NCBI GenBank assembly: GCA_963383645.1
Contig: OY726565.1
Location: forward strand, 37,553,529 to 37,617,528
Length of the DNA stretch: 64,000 bases
Origin: Muscardinus avellanarius
Lineage: Eukaryota; Chordata; Mammalia; Rodentia; Gliridae
Reading direction: 5' to 3'
This document shows positions 21,920 through 32,268 of the stretch, piece by piece. The position numbers and the translations under genes are program-made. Below the pieces are notes generated by a model. The model was not told the origin of the DNA and ran no database searches. It worked only from the letters and a program-made list of their open reading frames with translations. The number at the start of each line of letters is the position of its first letter. Positions within the stretch are counted from its first letter, which is position 1.

Positions 21920-22451
21920 CTAAAAAGAAGAGGAAAAAAAAACATAAGTACTGAATTAAATAAATTTCTCATAATCTTTGCTATGAAAAACCACTAAATT
22001 CTCAAACAAGTTTTAGCTAAAATTATTCAGTGTTTCCATATGTACAATAAGGAATAATCAGAACTTTTAAGACTCAGCCCAGTAGTAATTATTCTTATCT
22101 ATATTTAGCTATTATTCTATCTATATTTAGCTATTATTCTCATCTATATATTTTTACTCCTCCATAAGATCTCCACTCTGTAGACATCTCAACAAGCATG
22201 CCAATGTTCTCTTCAGCTTATTCTGAGTTAATAAAGAAATAGAAGCACTTTGGGCACTGACCCCAACATATATTCCCCCATGATAATTACTACTATTAGA
22301 TTAATAATGAGAAAAAAATCTAAATTCAAACAACAGCTACAACTGTTTAAATAAAATATGACTAAGACTCAAAGTAATGGCTTTTTAAGTTCAAGAAAGA
22401 CAGGGAGAATTTTCCTTGTAGTCTTTCAATGAAAATTTAAATACCCTACCT

Positions 22452-22675
22452 GTAGCTGGGGGTGGTGACGCACACTTGTAATCCTAGTACTTGGGAGGCT
22501 GAGATAGGAGCATCAGAGGTTCACAGTCAGCCTCAGCTACTTAGTGAGGCCCTCCATAACTTAGTGAAACCCTGTTTCAAAATAAAAGAATAAAAAATAG
22601 GGCTGGAGGTGTACCTTGGAGGTAAAATGACCGTGGGTTCCATCCCCAGAACCGCAAAAAAAAAAAAAAAAAAAG
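22452..22675 (+). mobile_element. B1-dID SINE, type 1
   Basis: Flanked by CTACCTGTAG copies (22446 and 22699). Confidence 0.93.
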
Positions 22676-22907
22676 AGGAAAACAAAAATAAAAAAAACCT
22701 ACCTGTAGAATCACAATTTTGTTCAATAATTCTACCTTAACCAAGTGATCACAGTTAATATCACCAGAAATATAACATATCAGTATTATGTAATTCCTAA
22801 TACGATGCATGAGAAGACACAAGCCTTGTTTAAAGCACATAGATTTAATATCATCATAAGACAGTATCATCACACCCAAACTGAGAGGCATTATATACAG
22901 CAATTAA

Positions 22908-23121
22908 TTTGTGTGTGTGTGTGGGGGGTGGTACTGGGGGTGGAACCCAGGGGCTTTCTACCTCTGGGCTATACTCCTAGGCCTATTTTATACTTTATTT
23001 GGAAACAGGGTCTCCTGTGAGCCTCACTAAGTAGCTGAGGCTGGCTTCAAACCTGTGCAATCCTCTGGTCTCAGCCTCCCAAACACTGGGACTACAAGCA
23101 TGTGGCACCATGCCCGGCTAC
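22908..23121 (-). mobile_element. B1-dID SINE, type 2
   Basis: Flanked by ACAGCAATTAATTT / ACAGCAAGTAATTT. Confidence 0.93.
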
Positions 23122-23139
23122 AGCAAGTAATTTCAAATT

Positions 23140-23225
23140 GTAAAAAACAAAGAATATGACAACTAGATGCAATGTGGGGTTCCAAACTGGATCCTAGAAC
23201 AGAAGAAGGGCATTAGTAAGCAGAA
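23140..23225 (+). mobile_element. Old L1 (L1M-type) 3' fragment
   Basis: ACTAGATGCAATGTGGGGTT and GGATCCTAGAACAGAAGAAG correspond to the same old L1 3' region that lies inverted at 38250-39150. Confidence 0.6.
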
Positions 23226-24429
23226 GAACATGGCATCCACCATGGTGGATTCATGGAACCCATTATCATAGTTGTTTAACCAGCCTGAATAAAAACAGTT
23301 ATGTGGCTTCATGATAAGGTAAGAAGGCTATGGGAAAACATCAGAATGTCTCAGAACATTGTTTTTGGAATAGCAAAGAAAATAAAAAGAATGAACTATA
23401 CCAGTTCTGGGTGAGCAGCATCTCAGTAGAAAAGAAAATTCTTCTAATAAGCTCAAAGTTTCCCAATAAGTTTAAGAAAACTGAGGCTTCCCTGCCTAGC
23501 AAAGCCACAATCTAATCAGAACAGATGCTCAGATACTGCAAAGTGAGGTGGCACAAGAGCGGGCCCAGCACTTCCTGGCAGATTTAGTGAAAGTGGAAAA
23601 GCGGTAACAGCTTAAATAGCCTCATTCCTTAAGATTACTGCAGATTAGAAAACCCTGCAGTTTTTCCATTGTTTTTATCCTTTTTCTTGTTTTGCTTTCT
23701 TTATTTCACACCTGAGACAGGAAAGCCAAGCAGTCCAGGAACTGTTTTTATAAACTTGTTGGGAAAGTTTCTCTTAGGTTGTTAGAGGGGAGCTTTCCTT
23801 CCCCCACTGAACCACTATAAGCCTGGTGTTGCCAGTCTATTCCTTATTTTAATATAAACCAATATCACTGATACCAAAACTAGAAGGACATCATCAAGAA
23901 AACTGTAAGCACAGGTGCAAAAATCCTTAAATATCACCAAACCAAATAAAAGAAAACATTAAAATGATTATACACCATGATCAAGGTGGTTAAATTCCAA
24001 GAATAGTTCCAAATGTACAAATCAATAAATACACCACTTAAATAGAATCAAGGACAAAAAACACAGCATCATTTTCATGAATGCATAAAAAGCTTTTGAT
24101 TAAAAAAAAAACTAGGGATAAAAGAACCTTGACTCAACATCGTAAATGCTATATATGACAAAATCCAAACAAACATCATACCAAATAGGAAAAAAAAAAT
24201 ATTTCCTCTAAAATCAGCATTAAGACAAAGATGTCTATTCTCACCACTCTCATTCCATACAGTATTTAAAACATTAGCCAAATCAATTAAGCAAGAGAAG
24301 AGATACAAGTAGAAAAATAAGGAGTCAAATCCTTATTTACAGATAAGATCCTAAAAACTCTGCCAGAAGACTTCTAAAGCTTATGATAAATAATTCAGTA
24401 AAGTAACAGGATACAAAAATCAACACAGA

Positions 24430-24766
24430 GTCAGGTGTGGTGGCGCTTGTAATCCCAGCATTCGGGAGGCTGAGACCAGAGGTTTGTGGTTCGAGGACAG
24501 CTTCAGCTACTTAGTGAGGCCCTTTGCAACTCAGTGAGACCCTGTTTCAAAAAAATATAAGCCAGACCAGGCGTGGTGGCACACGCTTGTAATCCCCGCG
24601 CTTAGGAGGCTGAGACAGGAGGATTGCACGGGTTCGAAGCCAGCCTCAGCTACTTAGTGAGGCTCTCAGCACCCTAGTGAGACCCTGTTTCCAAATAAAA
24701 TATAAAAAAGGTCTGGGAGTATAGCCCAGAGGTAGAAAGCCTCTGGGTTCCACCCCCAGTACCACC

Positions 24767-24807
<41 letters not shown>

Positions 24808-25017
24808 GGGTATGGTGGCTCAGGTTTGTAATCCCCGCGTTTGGGCGTTTGGGAAGCTGAGACAGGAGGATCGCATGGGTTCACAGCCAGCCTCAGCTAC
24901 TTAGTGAGGCTCTCAGCAACTTAGTGAGACCCTGTTTCCAAATAAAATATAAAAAAAAAGGTCTGGGAGTATAGCCCGGAGGTAGAAAGCCTCTGGGTTC
25001 CACCCCCAGTACCACCA

Positions 25018-25018
<1 letters not shown>
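24430..25018 (+). mobile_element. Three plus-strand SINEs in tandem
   Basis: 24430-24561 (B1 half), 24563-24802 (type 2, 30-A tail), 24804-25018 (type 2, with duplicated GCGTTTGGGCGTTTGG). Confidence 0.92.

Positions 25019-25072
<54 letters not shown>
25019..25072 (+). repeat. (AAT)n microsatellite
   Basis: About 18 AAT units grown from a SINE tail, followed by a near-copy of the preceding SINE's 3' part. Confidence 0.95.
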
Positions 25073-25073
<1 letters not shown>

Positions 25074-25528
25074 GCCAGCCTCAGCTACTTAGTGAGGCTC
25101 TCAGCAACTTATTGAGACCCTGTTTCCAAATAAAATATAAAAAAAGGTCTGGGAGTATAGCCCGGAGGTAGAAAGCCTCTGGGTTCCACCCCCAGTACCA
25201 CCAAAAAAAAATAATAATAAGCCAGATGTGGCACACGCTTTGTAATCTCAGCATTTGGGAGGCTGAGATTGTAGGATCGCAGTTCGCAGACACCCTCAGC
25301 TACTTAGTGAGGCCCTCCGCAACTTAGTGAAACCCAAATAAAGAATAAAAAACCAAAATAAAGAATAAAAAATAGGGCAGGAGGTGTAGCTCGGAGGTTG
25401 TATGCCCCTGGGTTCCATCCCCAGACCCGCCAAAAATAAAAAATAAAAAAACCATACATATATGACTAAAAAATAGGGCAGTGTAGCCTGGAGGAACAAT
25501 GTCCTTGGTTTCCATCCCAGCTCTGCAA

Positions 25529-25559
<31 letters not shown>

Positions 25560-25690
25560 GCTTTTTCAGCCTCAGCTACTTAGTGAAGCCCTCCTCAACT
25601 TAGTGAGACCATATCAAAATAAAGAATAAAAAAGAGGGGAGGGGTATAGCTCAGAGGTCGAATGCCCCTGGGTTCCAGACCCACAAAACA
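25074..25690 (+). mobile_element. SINE 3' copy, SINE, ID half and truncated SINE
   Basis: 25074-25221 nearly repeats 24890-25020; 25222-25450 is type 1 with a duplicated AATAAAGAATAAAAAACC linker; 25468-25527 ID half; 25567-25690 5'-truncated. Confidence 0.88.
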
Positions 25691-25744
25691 AAACAAAACA
25701 AAAACCCAAACAAAACAAAACAAAAAAACAACAACCAGCTTTTT

Positions 25745-26812
25745 AGCTGAGGATGATGGTACATGCCTGTAATCCTAAAGCTTGGGAAGTTGAGAAAGGA
25801 GTGAGGAGATAGAAAGGAAATAGGCAGATAGGGAAAAGGCCTCCTAGAAAAAAGCTAATTTCCTGAGTTTCCCCGAGTTTCCTTAGGGGAGACAAATACC
25901 TGAAATTCCAAAGGCTCAGAGATAAGAAGGCCAGAGCTTCACAAAGCCATCTGATCCTTCAAAGGACTTGCAAATACCCTATGCAAATTCTCCTTGGAAT
26001 CCCAAAGTCACCCTAACCAAAGGCCTGACTGGAAGAAAAATGGGGGACTTTCCCCCTCGGGACCCCCTCCCCTTTTGGGGAGCTGTTTTCTCTCTCTCTC
26101 TCGCAGGTCGTGTTGGCCCTGAGAGAAGGCAGAGTGCATCTGAGAGCACGTGGCTCTGGCGACTCTCAAGTAGTGACCTGAAGGCCTCTGCTGGACATCA
26201 AGGCTGGCCAGGCCCCTAGGGGTGACCTGTACCTCTTTTCTGGCAGATTGCATGGACTCTGGGAGAAAGTAGTTTGCAACTGATGGGCACTTGGCTCGGG
26301 CTGACCCTGAAGGCAGCTACTGGACCCCGCAGTTCCTACCGCCCCTTTGGGGTGTTCTGCCACTTTTCTCTATTCCCTTTTGGCAGATCCCGTGGACTCC
26401 GGAAGAAAGCAGCCTGCACCTGAAGGCAATTCAGCTTGGGCTACTCTCAAGTATTGTCCTGAAGGCAGCTGCTGGACCCAGAGTTCCAGCCCCTTTGGGG
26501 TGTTCAGCCACCCTTTCCCCCATTCCCTGCTGCTTCCAATAAACCTTTTACTCCCCTTCCTGAGGTCTGCGGGTGTCAGGGTGTCATTCTTCGCTCACCG
26601 TAGACAACTCTTGAGAGGAAACTCGCCGGGTTTCCTCTCAAGAAACCCCCCCCCCCCCGTTTCAGGAGGATTGTAGGTTCGAGGCCAGCCTGAGCAACTT
26701 AGCAAGACTCTTTCAAAATAAAAAATAATAAAATAATAAAATAAAATAGGGTTGGGGGTATAGCTCAGAGGGAGAATGCCCCAGTTTCAACCCCCAGTAC
26801 CATAAAAAAGAA
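25745..26812 (+). mobile_element. B1-dID SINE split by solo LTR
   Basis: 25745-25801 and 26665-26812 are complementary parts of one element joined at GGAG. Confidence 0.9.
25802..26664 (+). mobile_element. Solo LTR, class I (ERV1-like), 863 bp
   Basis: Starts TGAGGAGATAG and ends GTTTCA, flanked by the 4-bp duplication GGAG (25798-25801 and 26665-26668). A 4-bp target duplication is usual for gammaretrovirus-like ERVs. The host is a SINE, whose halves (25745-25801 and 26665-26812) rejoin in register. Poly(A) signal AATAAA at 26538-26543. Positions 26103-26540 hold three diverged ~140-bp repeats, each with a GGACTCYGG-like box and CTGAAGGC...GCTGGACC. CTTGAGAGGAAAC (26610-26622) and GTTTCCTCTCAAG (26630-26642) form a perfect 13-bp inverted repeat with a 7-nt loop. 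No second LTR or internal region is present. Confidence 0.85.
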
Positions 26813-26970
26813 ATAATGTTTTCCATACACTAATAATGAATTTGCTGAAAAGGAAATAATGAAAACAATTCAATTCACACTAACTTAAAGAAAACCATAG
26901 AGGTAAAAAAACCTTTACAAGAAAAATTACAAAATGCTGAAGAAAATTTTAAAAATAGGGAGACTGTTTC

Positions 26971-27610
26971 TGTGCCAGTATTGAGAATGACCTAGGAAGA
27001 TTTGAGAAAGCTCTGATTATTAATATATTTCAAAAATAATCTGTCAAAATGGCGGCAGAGAGAGAAAGGCTTGGCTTTGGTCAGGAAGCAAACAGCTATT
27101 GAAACTTAAGATTGACTTAGCTACATGTAATTAGCAAGTCAATAGGAGAGGAGAACCAGGCCTTTATCTAAAGACACATCTACATGATAAGCCAGCTGAG
27201 ATGGTAGGAGGGGCTGACCTTCATTGGGGGAGGTACCTTACAGGGTAAGGGGAGGTACCTTACAGGGACTTTCACAATGTCTGAATCACATAAACAAGAT
27301 GGAGGTCGTGGGTATAAAAAGTCCGGTCCACGTGTGATCCCATTTCGAGTCACCCCTCCATGCCAGTCTGGTATGGAGCTGTATTTCTATTTTCTGTATT
27401 TCTATCTTTCTAATAAACTTCTTTAATTCTTCAGCAACTGACCAAGCTATGCATATTTATTCTAAGCTTAGGACAAGAACCCGCGGTTTATTTCTGGTTT
27501 TGGTCGTTGTGGGTTTTGTTAATGGGTTGAGGGAAAGTGTATCCTGGGACCCTCACAGAGGTTCCTGGGGAACAATTTCCCCAAACCATACTCTCCCCAA
27601 AACTGTGACA
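26971..27610 (+). mobile_element. Solo LTR, 640 bp, 5-bp target duplication
   Basis: Begins TGTGCCAGTATTGAG, ends AAAACTGTGACA, flanked by GTTTC (26966-26970 and 27611-27615). Carries a TATA box TATAAAAA at 27313-27320 and AATAAA at 27412-27417, about 100 bp apart as in an LTR R region. A 19-bp unit GGGGAGGTACCTTACAGGG is directly repeated at 27227-27245 and 27249-27267 upstream of the TATA box. It landed in a truncated SINE whose 3' half continues to 27701. A 5-bp duplication fits ERVL/MaLR or some class I elements; family not identified. Confidence 0.75.
27313..27417 (+). promoter_or_regulatory. LTR core promoter and poly(A) signal
   Basis: TATAAAAA at 27313 followed 99 bases later by AATAAA at 27412, within the 640-bp LTR. 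It is opposite in orientation to SENP6. Confidence 0.55.
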
Positions 27611-27888
27611 GTTTCCAAATTTAAAAAATAATAAAATAGGTCTATGGATGTGGCTAGGAGGTAGAATGCTCCTGGCTCAATCTGTAGCACCATTTAAAAA
27701 GAAAAATAGCCAGGTATAGTGGCACATGCTTGTAATCCCAACATTTGGGAGGCTGAGACAGGAGGATCAGGATTCAAGGACAGCCCCAGCTACTACTTAG
27801 TGAGGCCCTATGCAATTCAGTGAAACCCTGTTTCAAAAAAAGAATAAAAAATAGGGCTGGGGGTATCGCTCCTGGGTTCCATCCCTAG
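27611..27888 (+). mobile_element. SINE 3' half (27611-27701) and complete SINE (27708-27888)
   Basis: The first part is the remainder of the element hit by the 640-bp LTR. Confidence 0.85.
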
Positions 27889-27890
27889 TA

Positions 27891-27929
<39 letters not shown>

Positions 27930-27931
27930 AT
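27889..27931 (+). repeat. (AAAT)n microsatellite
   Basis: SINE tail, about ten units. Confidence 0.9.
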
Positions 27932-28049
27932 AGCACCACAAAGTAAACTATGGGATGAAGAAAAAACCTATAAAATGGATGTAACTTTTTGCCAGCTACT
28001 CTTTCTGACAGAAGATCAGTATGTAGAATATTAAAGAACTCTGAGACAA

Positions 28050-28350
28050 AGGGATCGTTACTTCAAGGCCGCTTTGCAACTTAGGGAGCCACTCAGCAAT
28101 AATCTAATTTAAAGTTAAAAAATAGCCGGGCATGGTGGCACATGCTTGTAATCCCAGAACTTGGGAGGCTGAGACTAGAGGATTGCACAGGTTTGAAGCC
28201 AGCCTCAGCTACTTAGTGAGGCTCTTTCAGCAGCTTAGTGAGACCCTGTTTCCAAATAAAATAATTAAATTAAGAAATTAAAAAAAGGCTCAGGGTGAAG
28301 CTTGGAGGAAGAAATCCCTTGGGTTCAATCTCCAGTACCTCCCTCCTGGC
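28050..28350 (+). mobile_element. SINE fragment and type-2 SINE
   Basis: 28050-28120 is a degenerate central piece; 28121-28350 runs from ATAGCCGGGCATGGTGGC to CAATCTCCAGTACC. Confidence 0.82.
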
Positions 28351-28764
28351 CAAAAAATAAATCTCCCAAAAACTTCAACACCAAAACAACAACAACCGAA
28401 TATCCCAATCAGCAAGTAGATGAATGAACTAAACAGACACTTCTGAACAAATCAGTATAAATGGCCAACAATTATATAAAAAAATTCAACACCTCTGGCT
28501 ATCAGGGAAATGCAAATCAAAATTACACTGAAATTCCATCTCCAGTCAGATGATAATCTTCAAGAATTCAAATAACAATTAATGCTGACTAGGATTCAAA
28601 GAAAAGGGAACCCTTATGCATTGCTGGTGGGAATCTCAACCAGTATAGCCACTATGGAAATCAGTATGGAGATTCTTCAAAACAAATAAATAAATTGGGG
28701 ATGCTATCATATGATCCAGCTATACCATTCCTCTGTATACAGTCAAAGGAATTCAAGATAGTAA

Positions 28765-28945
28765 GTATACTTTGGAGTAAAGATTCCCAAGCTTATTGTC
28801 TTCTTTTCAGAAGGAAAATTACTCAGTTCTCCCCCTAAGTGCTTCCACTGCCCCTATTTTATTCAGTAGCTTCCATTTGCTCCTAAAGGCTACTACTACC
28901 CGTCAGCATCCTCACTCGGGAGTGGTATCACCGACTATAGGATCT
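28765..28945. other. Unidentified insert in old L1
   Basis: L1 order breaks after AATTCAAGATAGTAAG and resumes at ATACATACATCCCCATG. The 180 bp between are C/T-rich (CAGTTCTCCCCCTAAGTGC) and match nothing I know. Confidence 0.45.
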
Positions 28946-29047
28946 ATCCATTAGAGATACATACATCCCCATGTTTATAGCAGCACTGAATTTATGACAG
29001 CCAAATTATGGAACTAACCTAGGTGTTCATCAATGGATAAAGAAAAT

Positions 29048-29050
<3 letters not shown>

Positions 29051-29095
<45 letters not shown>
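29051..29095. repeat. (AT)n microsatellite
   Basis: About 22 AT units inside the old L1 3' region, followed by ACACATACACATACAT. Confidence 0.95.
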
Positions 29096-29101
<6 letters not shown>

Positions 29102-29549
29102 CACATACATATATATTTATATGCATACATATAAAACAATATATAAAGTTTTATTTAGCTATAAAGGATGAAATTTTGTCACTTGTAGGAAAATGGATGA
29201 AACTGTAGAGTATCATGTTAAGTGGAATAAGCTAGACTTGGAAAGCTGAGAGCCATATGTTTTCTATCTTATGTGAAAGCTAGAGAGAAAAAGTAAAACA
29301 AAGTGGACATCATGAAAATACAATGGAGATGAGTTGAGTAAGAGAGGGGGATGGTAGTGAGAAGAAAGGGCAAGGGGAGGAGGTACTGGGGAATAAGACT
29401 AGCAAAATTATGTTATGCGTGTATGAATAGGTCACAAATGAATTTCACTACTTATGTATAATATATAATGTACCAATAAAAGATAGTTTAAAATTTTGCT
29501 ATATAAAAAAAACAGTGTTTAATTCAGGCATAAAGAATGAGCTATTCTA

Positions 29550-29965
29550 GTTCTGCGTGGCGGCACATGCTTAGAATCCAAGCATTTGGGAGGCTGAGAC
29601 AGGAGGATCTTGGTTCAAGGACAGCCTCAGCTACTACTTTATGAGGCCCTTTGCAACTCAATGAGATCATGTTTCAAAATAAAGAATAAAAAAAAAATAG
29701 GACTGGGGGTGTAGCTAGGAGGTAGAATGCCCCTGGGTTCCATCCCCAGTAACGAGAGGGGAAAAAAAAAAAAAGCCTGATGTGGTGTAGACCTTTGTAA
29801 TCCCAGTACTTGAGAGGCTAGGACAGGAGGATTTCAGAATTCAAGGGGATTCTCAGCAACTTAGTGAGATCCTGTTTCAAAACAAAAATAAGAAGGGCTG
29901 GGGATACAGCTTGGAGGTAGAATGTCCCTGGGTTCAACCTCCAGTACAAAATTAAAAAAACAAAA
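29550..29965 (+). mobile_element. Two plus-strand B1-dID SINEs (29550-29774, 29775-29965)
   Basis: Abutting head to tail; the second lies in the A tail of the first. Confidence 0.9.
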
Positions 29966-30055
29966 CAAAGAGGGGGAAAAAAAGGACACGTTCCATATCT
30001 TTTATCCTTTTCAAGGACACCAGAGCAATAAAAGGAAAAATCAAAGGCATCTCAA

Positions 30056-30086
30056 AGGTTAGGGTTAGGGGTTAGGGGTTAGGGTA
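30056..30086 (+). repeat. Short interstitial telomere-like repeat
   Basis: Reads GGTTAGGGTTAGGGGTTAGG and continues with one more GTTAGGGT: two TTAGGG-type and two TTAGGGG-type units. Confidence 0.8.
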
Positions 30087-30232
30087 GAGGGAAAAGAAAT
30101 CAAGGAAAGGAAAGAGGGTGGGAAAGAGAAATAATGGGAATAAAACTGATCAAATTATGTTTTACACACACACACAAATAGGCCACAATGAAACATTATT
30201 CTGTATAATTAAAAAGTAAAAAGAAAGCAGAC

Positions 30233-30385
30233 AAGCCGGGTGTGCTTGTAATCCCCACACTTGGGAGGCTGAGACAGGAGGATCACGCAGGTTCGAAGCC
30301 AGCTTCAGCTGGCTTAAGAGACCCTGTCTCCAAATAAAATATAAGATAGGTAGAAGGCCCCTGGGTTCCATCCCACCTCTGAGCT
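30233..30385 (+). mobile_element. B1-dID SINE with short centre and deleted ID half
   Basis: Lacks the CACGGTGG... start region (GGGTGTGCTTGTAATCC) and the middle of the ID half. Confidence 0.8.
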
Positions 30386-30738
30386 ACAACCCCAGCCCTT
30401 TTTTTTTTTTTTTTTTTTTTTGCAGGTCTGGGGATGGTACCCAGGGGCATTTTACCTCCAAGCTGCACCCCCTGCCCTAGGTTTTCCTTAGGGTCTCCCT
30501 ATGTAGCTGAGGCTATCTGTGAACCGGGATCCTTCATTTTCAGCCTCCTCAATACTGGGATTACAAGCCTATGCCACCATGCCAGGCTTCCCACCCCTAT
30601 TTTTTATTCTTTATTTTGTAATAACCTCTCACTAAGCTGCAAAGAGCCTAAGTAGCTGAGGCTGTCCTTAAACCTTGATCTTCCTGTCTCAGCTTCCCAA
30701 ATGCTAGGATTATGAGAGTGTGCTACCACGCCCTGCTA
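30374..30738 (-). mobile_element. Nested minus-strand SINE pair
   Basis: Outer fragment CCTCTGAGCTACAACCCCAG at 30375-30398 and 30590-30738; inner complete element 30399-30589. Confidence 0.8.
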
Positions 30739-30799
30739 AAAACTAGTGAAATTTGAACAAGGTCATTGGGTTAATCTTATATTGATATCAACTTCTTTT

Positions 30800-30850
30800 G
30801 GTGTGTGTGTGTGTGTCTCGCGCGCGCACGCACACGTGCACGCGTGTGTA
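30800..30850. repeat. Alternating purine-pyrimidine tract (GT/CG/CA)
   Basis: (GT)n passes into CTCGCGCGCGCACGCACACG and TGCACGCGTGTGT. Near-perfect alternation over 50 bp with a CG core, at the tail of a minus-strand SINE. Confidence 0.8.
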
Positions 30851-31041
30851 TTTTACTGGGGATTGAATCCAGGGGCATTCTATTCCTGAGATAGAGCTCC
30901 AGCCCCTTTTATTTAGTTTTGAAACAAGGTCTTACTAGGATACTGAGAATCTTGTTAAGTTGCTGAGGCTGGCCTCCAACCTGTGAGCCTCCTTCTCAGC
31001 CTCTTAAGTACTATTACAAGCGTGTACCACCATGCTCAGCC
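30847..31041 (-). mobile_element. B1-dID SINE
   Basis: Follows the GT/CG/CA tract. Confidence 0.88.
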
Positions 31042-31056
31042 TGATACTGATTTCTC

Positions 31057-31195
31057 AGTTTTGAAAAGTGTACTATAATTAGAAAGCTCCTAACATTAGG
31101 GAAACTGGGCAAAGGATAAACAAGTCTCTCTCTGAACTAGTTTCATAACTTTTCTGTTAGTCTACAATTATTTCAAAATAAACTATAAAAAGAAA
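31057..31195 (+). mobile_element. Old L1 (L1M-type) 3' end
   Basis: CATTAGGGAAACTGGGCAAA...AACTTTTCTGTTAGTCTAC...ATTATTTCAAAATAAACTAT is the tail of an old L1. Confidence 0.65.
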
Positions 31196-31254
31196 AATCA
31201 TTTTATATATTTAACAAATATTGCTGAGCCAAATTTTTAAAAATTACTTGTAAC

Positions 31255-31398
31255 AAGACTATCTGGCATCTAAAAGCATATTAATGAACGAAATCACTTA
31301 ACCTCTCTGATGTTAATTTGTCAAATGAAAATAATTATACTTGCCTATTCCTTCTCAGATGATGGAAAATAACTTTGTGATTAAATAAGAAAATGATC
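31255..31398 (+). mobile_element. MIR fragment
   Basis: CACTTAACCTCTCTGATGTT...AATGAAAATAATTATACTTG...TGTGATTAAATAAG follows the MIR 3' half; interrupted at 31399 by a type-2 SINE. Confidence 0.7.
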
Positions 31399-31597
31399 AG
31401 GCGGGCGTGGTGGCGCACGCTTGTAATCCCTGTGCTTGGGAGGCTAAGGCAGGAGGATCACACAGATTCGAAGCCAGCCTCAGCTACTTAGTGAGGCTCT
31501 CAACCTAGTGAGACCCTGTTTCCAAATAAAATATAAAATAGGTCTGAGAGTATAGCCCAGAGGTAAAAGGCCTCTGGGTTCCACCCCCAGTACCACC
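31399..31597 (+). mobile_element. B1-dID SINE, type 2
   Basis: Target duplication AATAAGAAAATGATCA on both sides (left copy ending 31399, right copy after the CAAA run). Confidence 0.95.
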
Positions 31598-31638
31598 AAA
31601 ACAAACAAACAAACAAACAAACAAACAAACAAACAAAT
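31598..31638 (+). repeat. (CAAA)n microsatellite
   Basis: Tail of the type-2 SINE at 31399. Confidence 0.9.
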
Positions 31639-31654
31639 AATAAGAAAATGATCA

Positions 31655-32060
31655 AGTACAGTTGTTAACAGCATGAGGTATGCATCAAATGCCAGCTCTG
31701 CCATTTGCTAGCTCTATGTATCTCAGTAAGATATGTAATCCCTCCATTCCTCTACATAAAAATACTAGTAAACCGGGCGTGGTGGCGCACGCTTGTAATC
31801 CCCGCGCTGGGGAGGCAGAGACAGGAGGATCGCGCAGGTTCGAAGCCAGCCGCGCGCGCTGGCTTAGGAGACCCTGTTTCCAAATAAAAATGTAAAAATG
31901 GGTCTGGGAGTGTAGCCCGGAGGTAGAAGGGCTTCCAGGAACCCCAGTACCACAAAAAAAAAAAAAAAAAAAAAAACTAGTAAAAGCTGAACTCTAAGAG
32001 ATTTTTGAAGATAACAGTAAATAATAAATATAAAACATATGACTTAGCATCTACTATAGA
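31655..32060 (+). mobile_element. MIR split by a type-3 SINE
   Basis: 31655-31770 contains GTTGTTAACAGCATGAGGTA and TGCCAGCTCTGCCATTTGCT; it resumes at 31987 with TAACAGTAAATAATAAATAT. The intervening SINE (31771-31976) is bordered by ACTAGTAAA copies. Confidence 0.7.
31771..31976 (+). mobile_element. B1-dID SINE, type 3
   Basis: CGCGCGCGCTGGCTTAGGAG centre; inserted in a MIR. Confidence 0.97.
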
Positions 32061-32086
32061 TTGAGGGTTCCATAAAATTGAAGATA

Positions 32087-32268
32087 TAAGATGGACATGG
32101 TGGTACATGCCTACAACACCAGTACTTGGGAGGCTGACATACGAGGATCACAGGCTCAAGGTCAGCCTTGACAATTCAGCAAGACCATTTCAAAATAAAA
32201 AAGGCTGCAAGGGTAGCTCAGCGGTAGACACTCCTGGGATCAATCCCCAGGATACATTTAAAAAAGAT
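32087..32268 (+). mobile_element. B1-dID SINE, old
   Basis: AGATGGACATGGTGGTAC to CAATCCCCAGGATAC. Confidence 0.82.

Larger units (their letters stand above)
23890..29500 (+). mobile_element. Old L1 split by SINEs and two LTRs
   Basis: Pieces 23890-24428, 26813-26970, 27935-28049 and 28351-29500 follow the L1 ORF2-to-3' end order: AAGGTGGTTAAATTCCAAG, TGTCTATTCTCACCACTCT, AACAGGATACAAAAATCAAC, then CACTAATAATGAATTTGCTG, then TTTGCCAGCTACT, then AATGCAAATCAAAATTACAC and CCAGCTATACCATTCCTCTG. It ends AATGTACCAATAAAAGATAG near 29485. Everything between the pieces is later insertion. The piece at 28765-28945 does not look like L1. Confidence 0.75.

Noticed and set aside
22745..23020. 91-codon plus-strand frame
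   Set aside because: Half unique intron and half the reverse of a SINE; no conserved motif.
26291..26676. Overlapping plus-strand frames of 83 and 109 codons
   Set aside because: They lie in the repeat region of a solo LTR and resemble no protein; GC-rich LTR sequence explains them.
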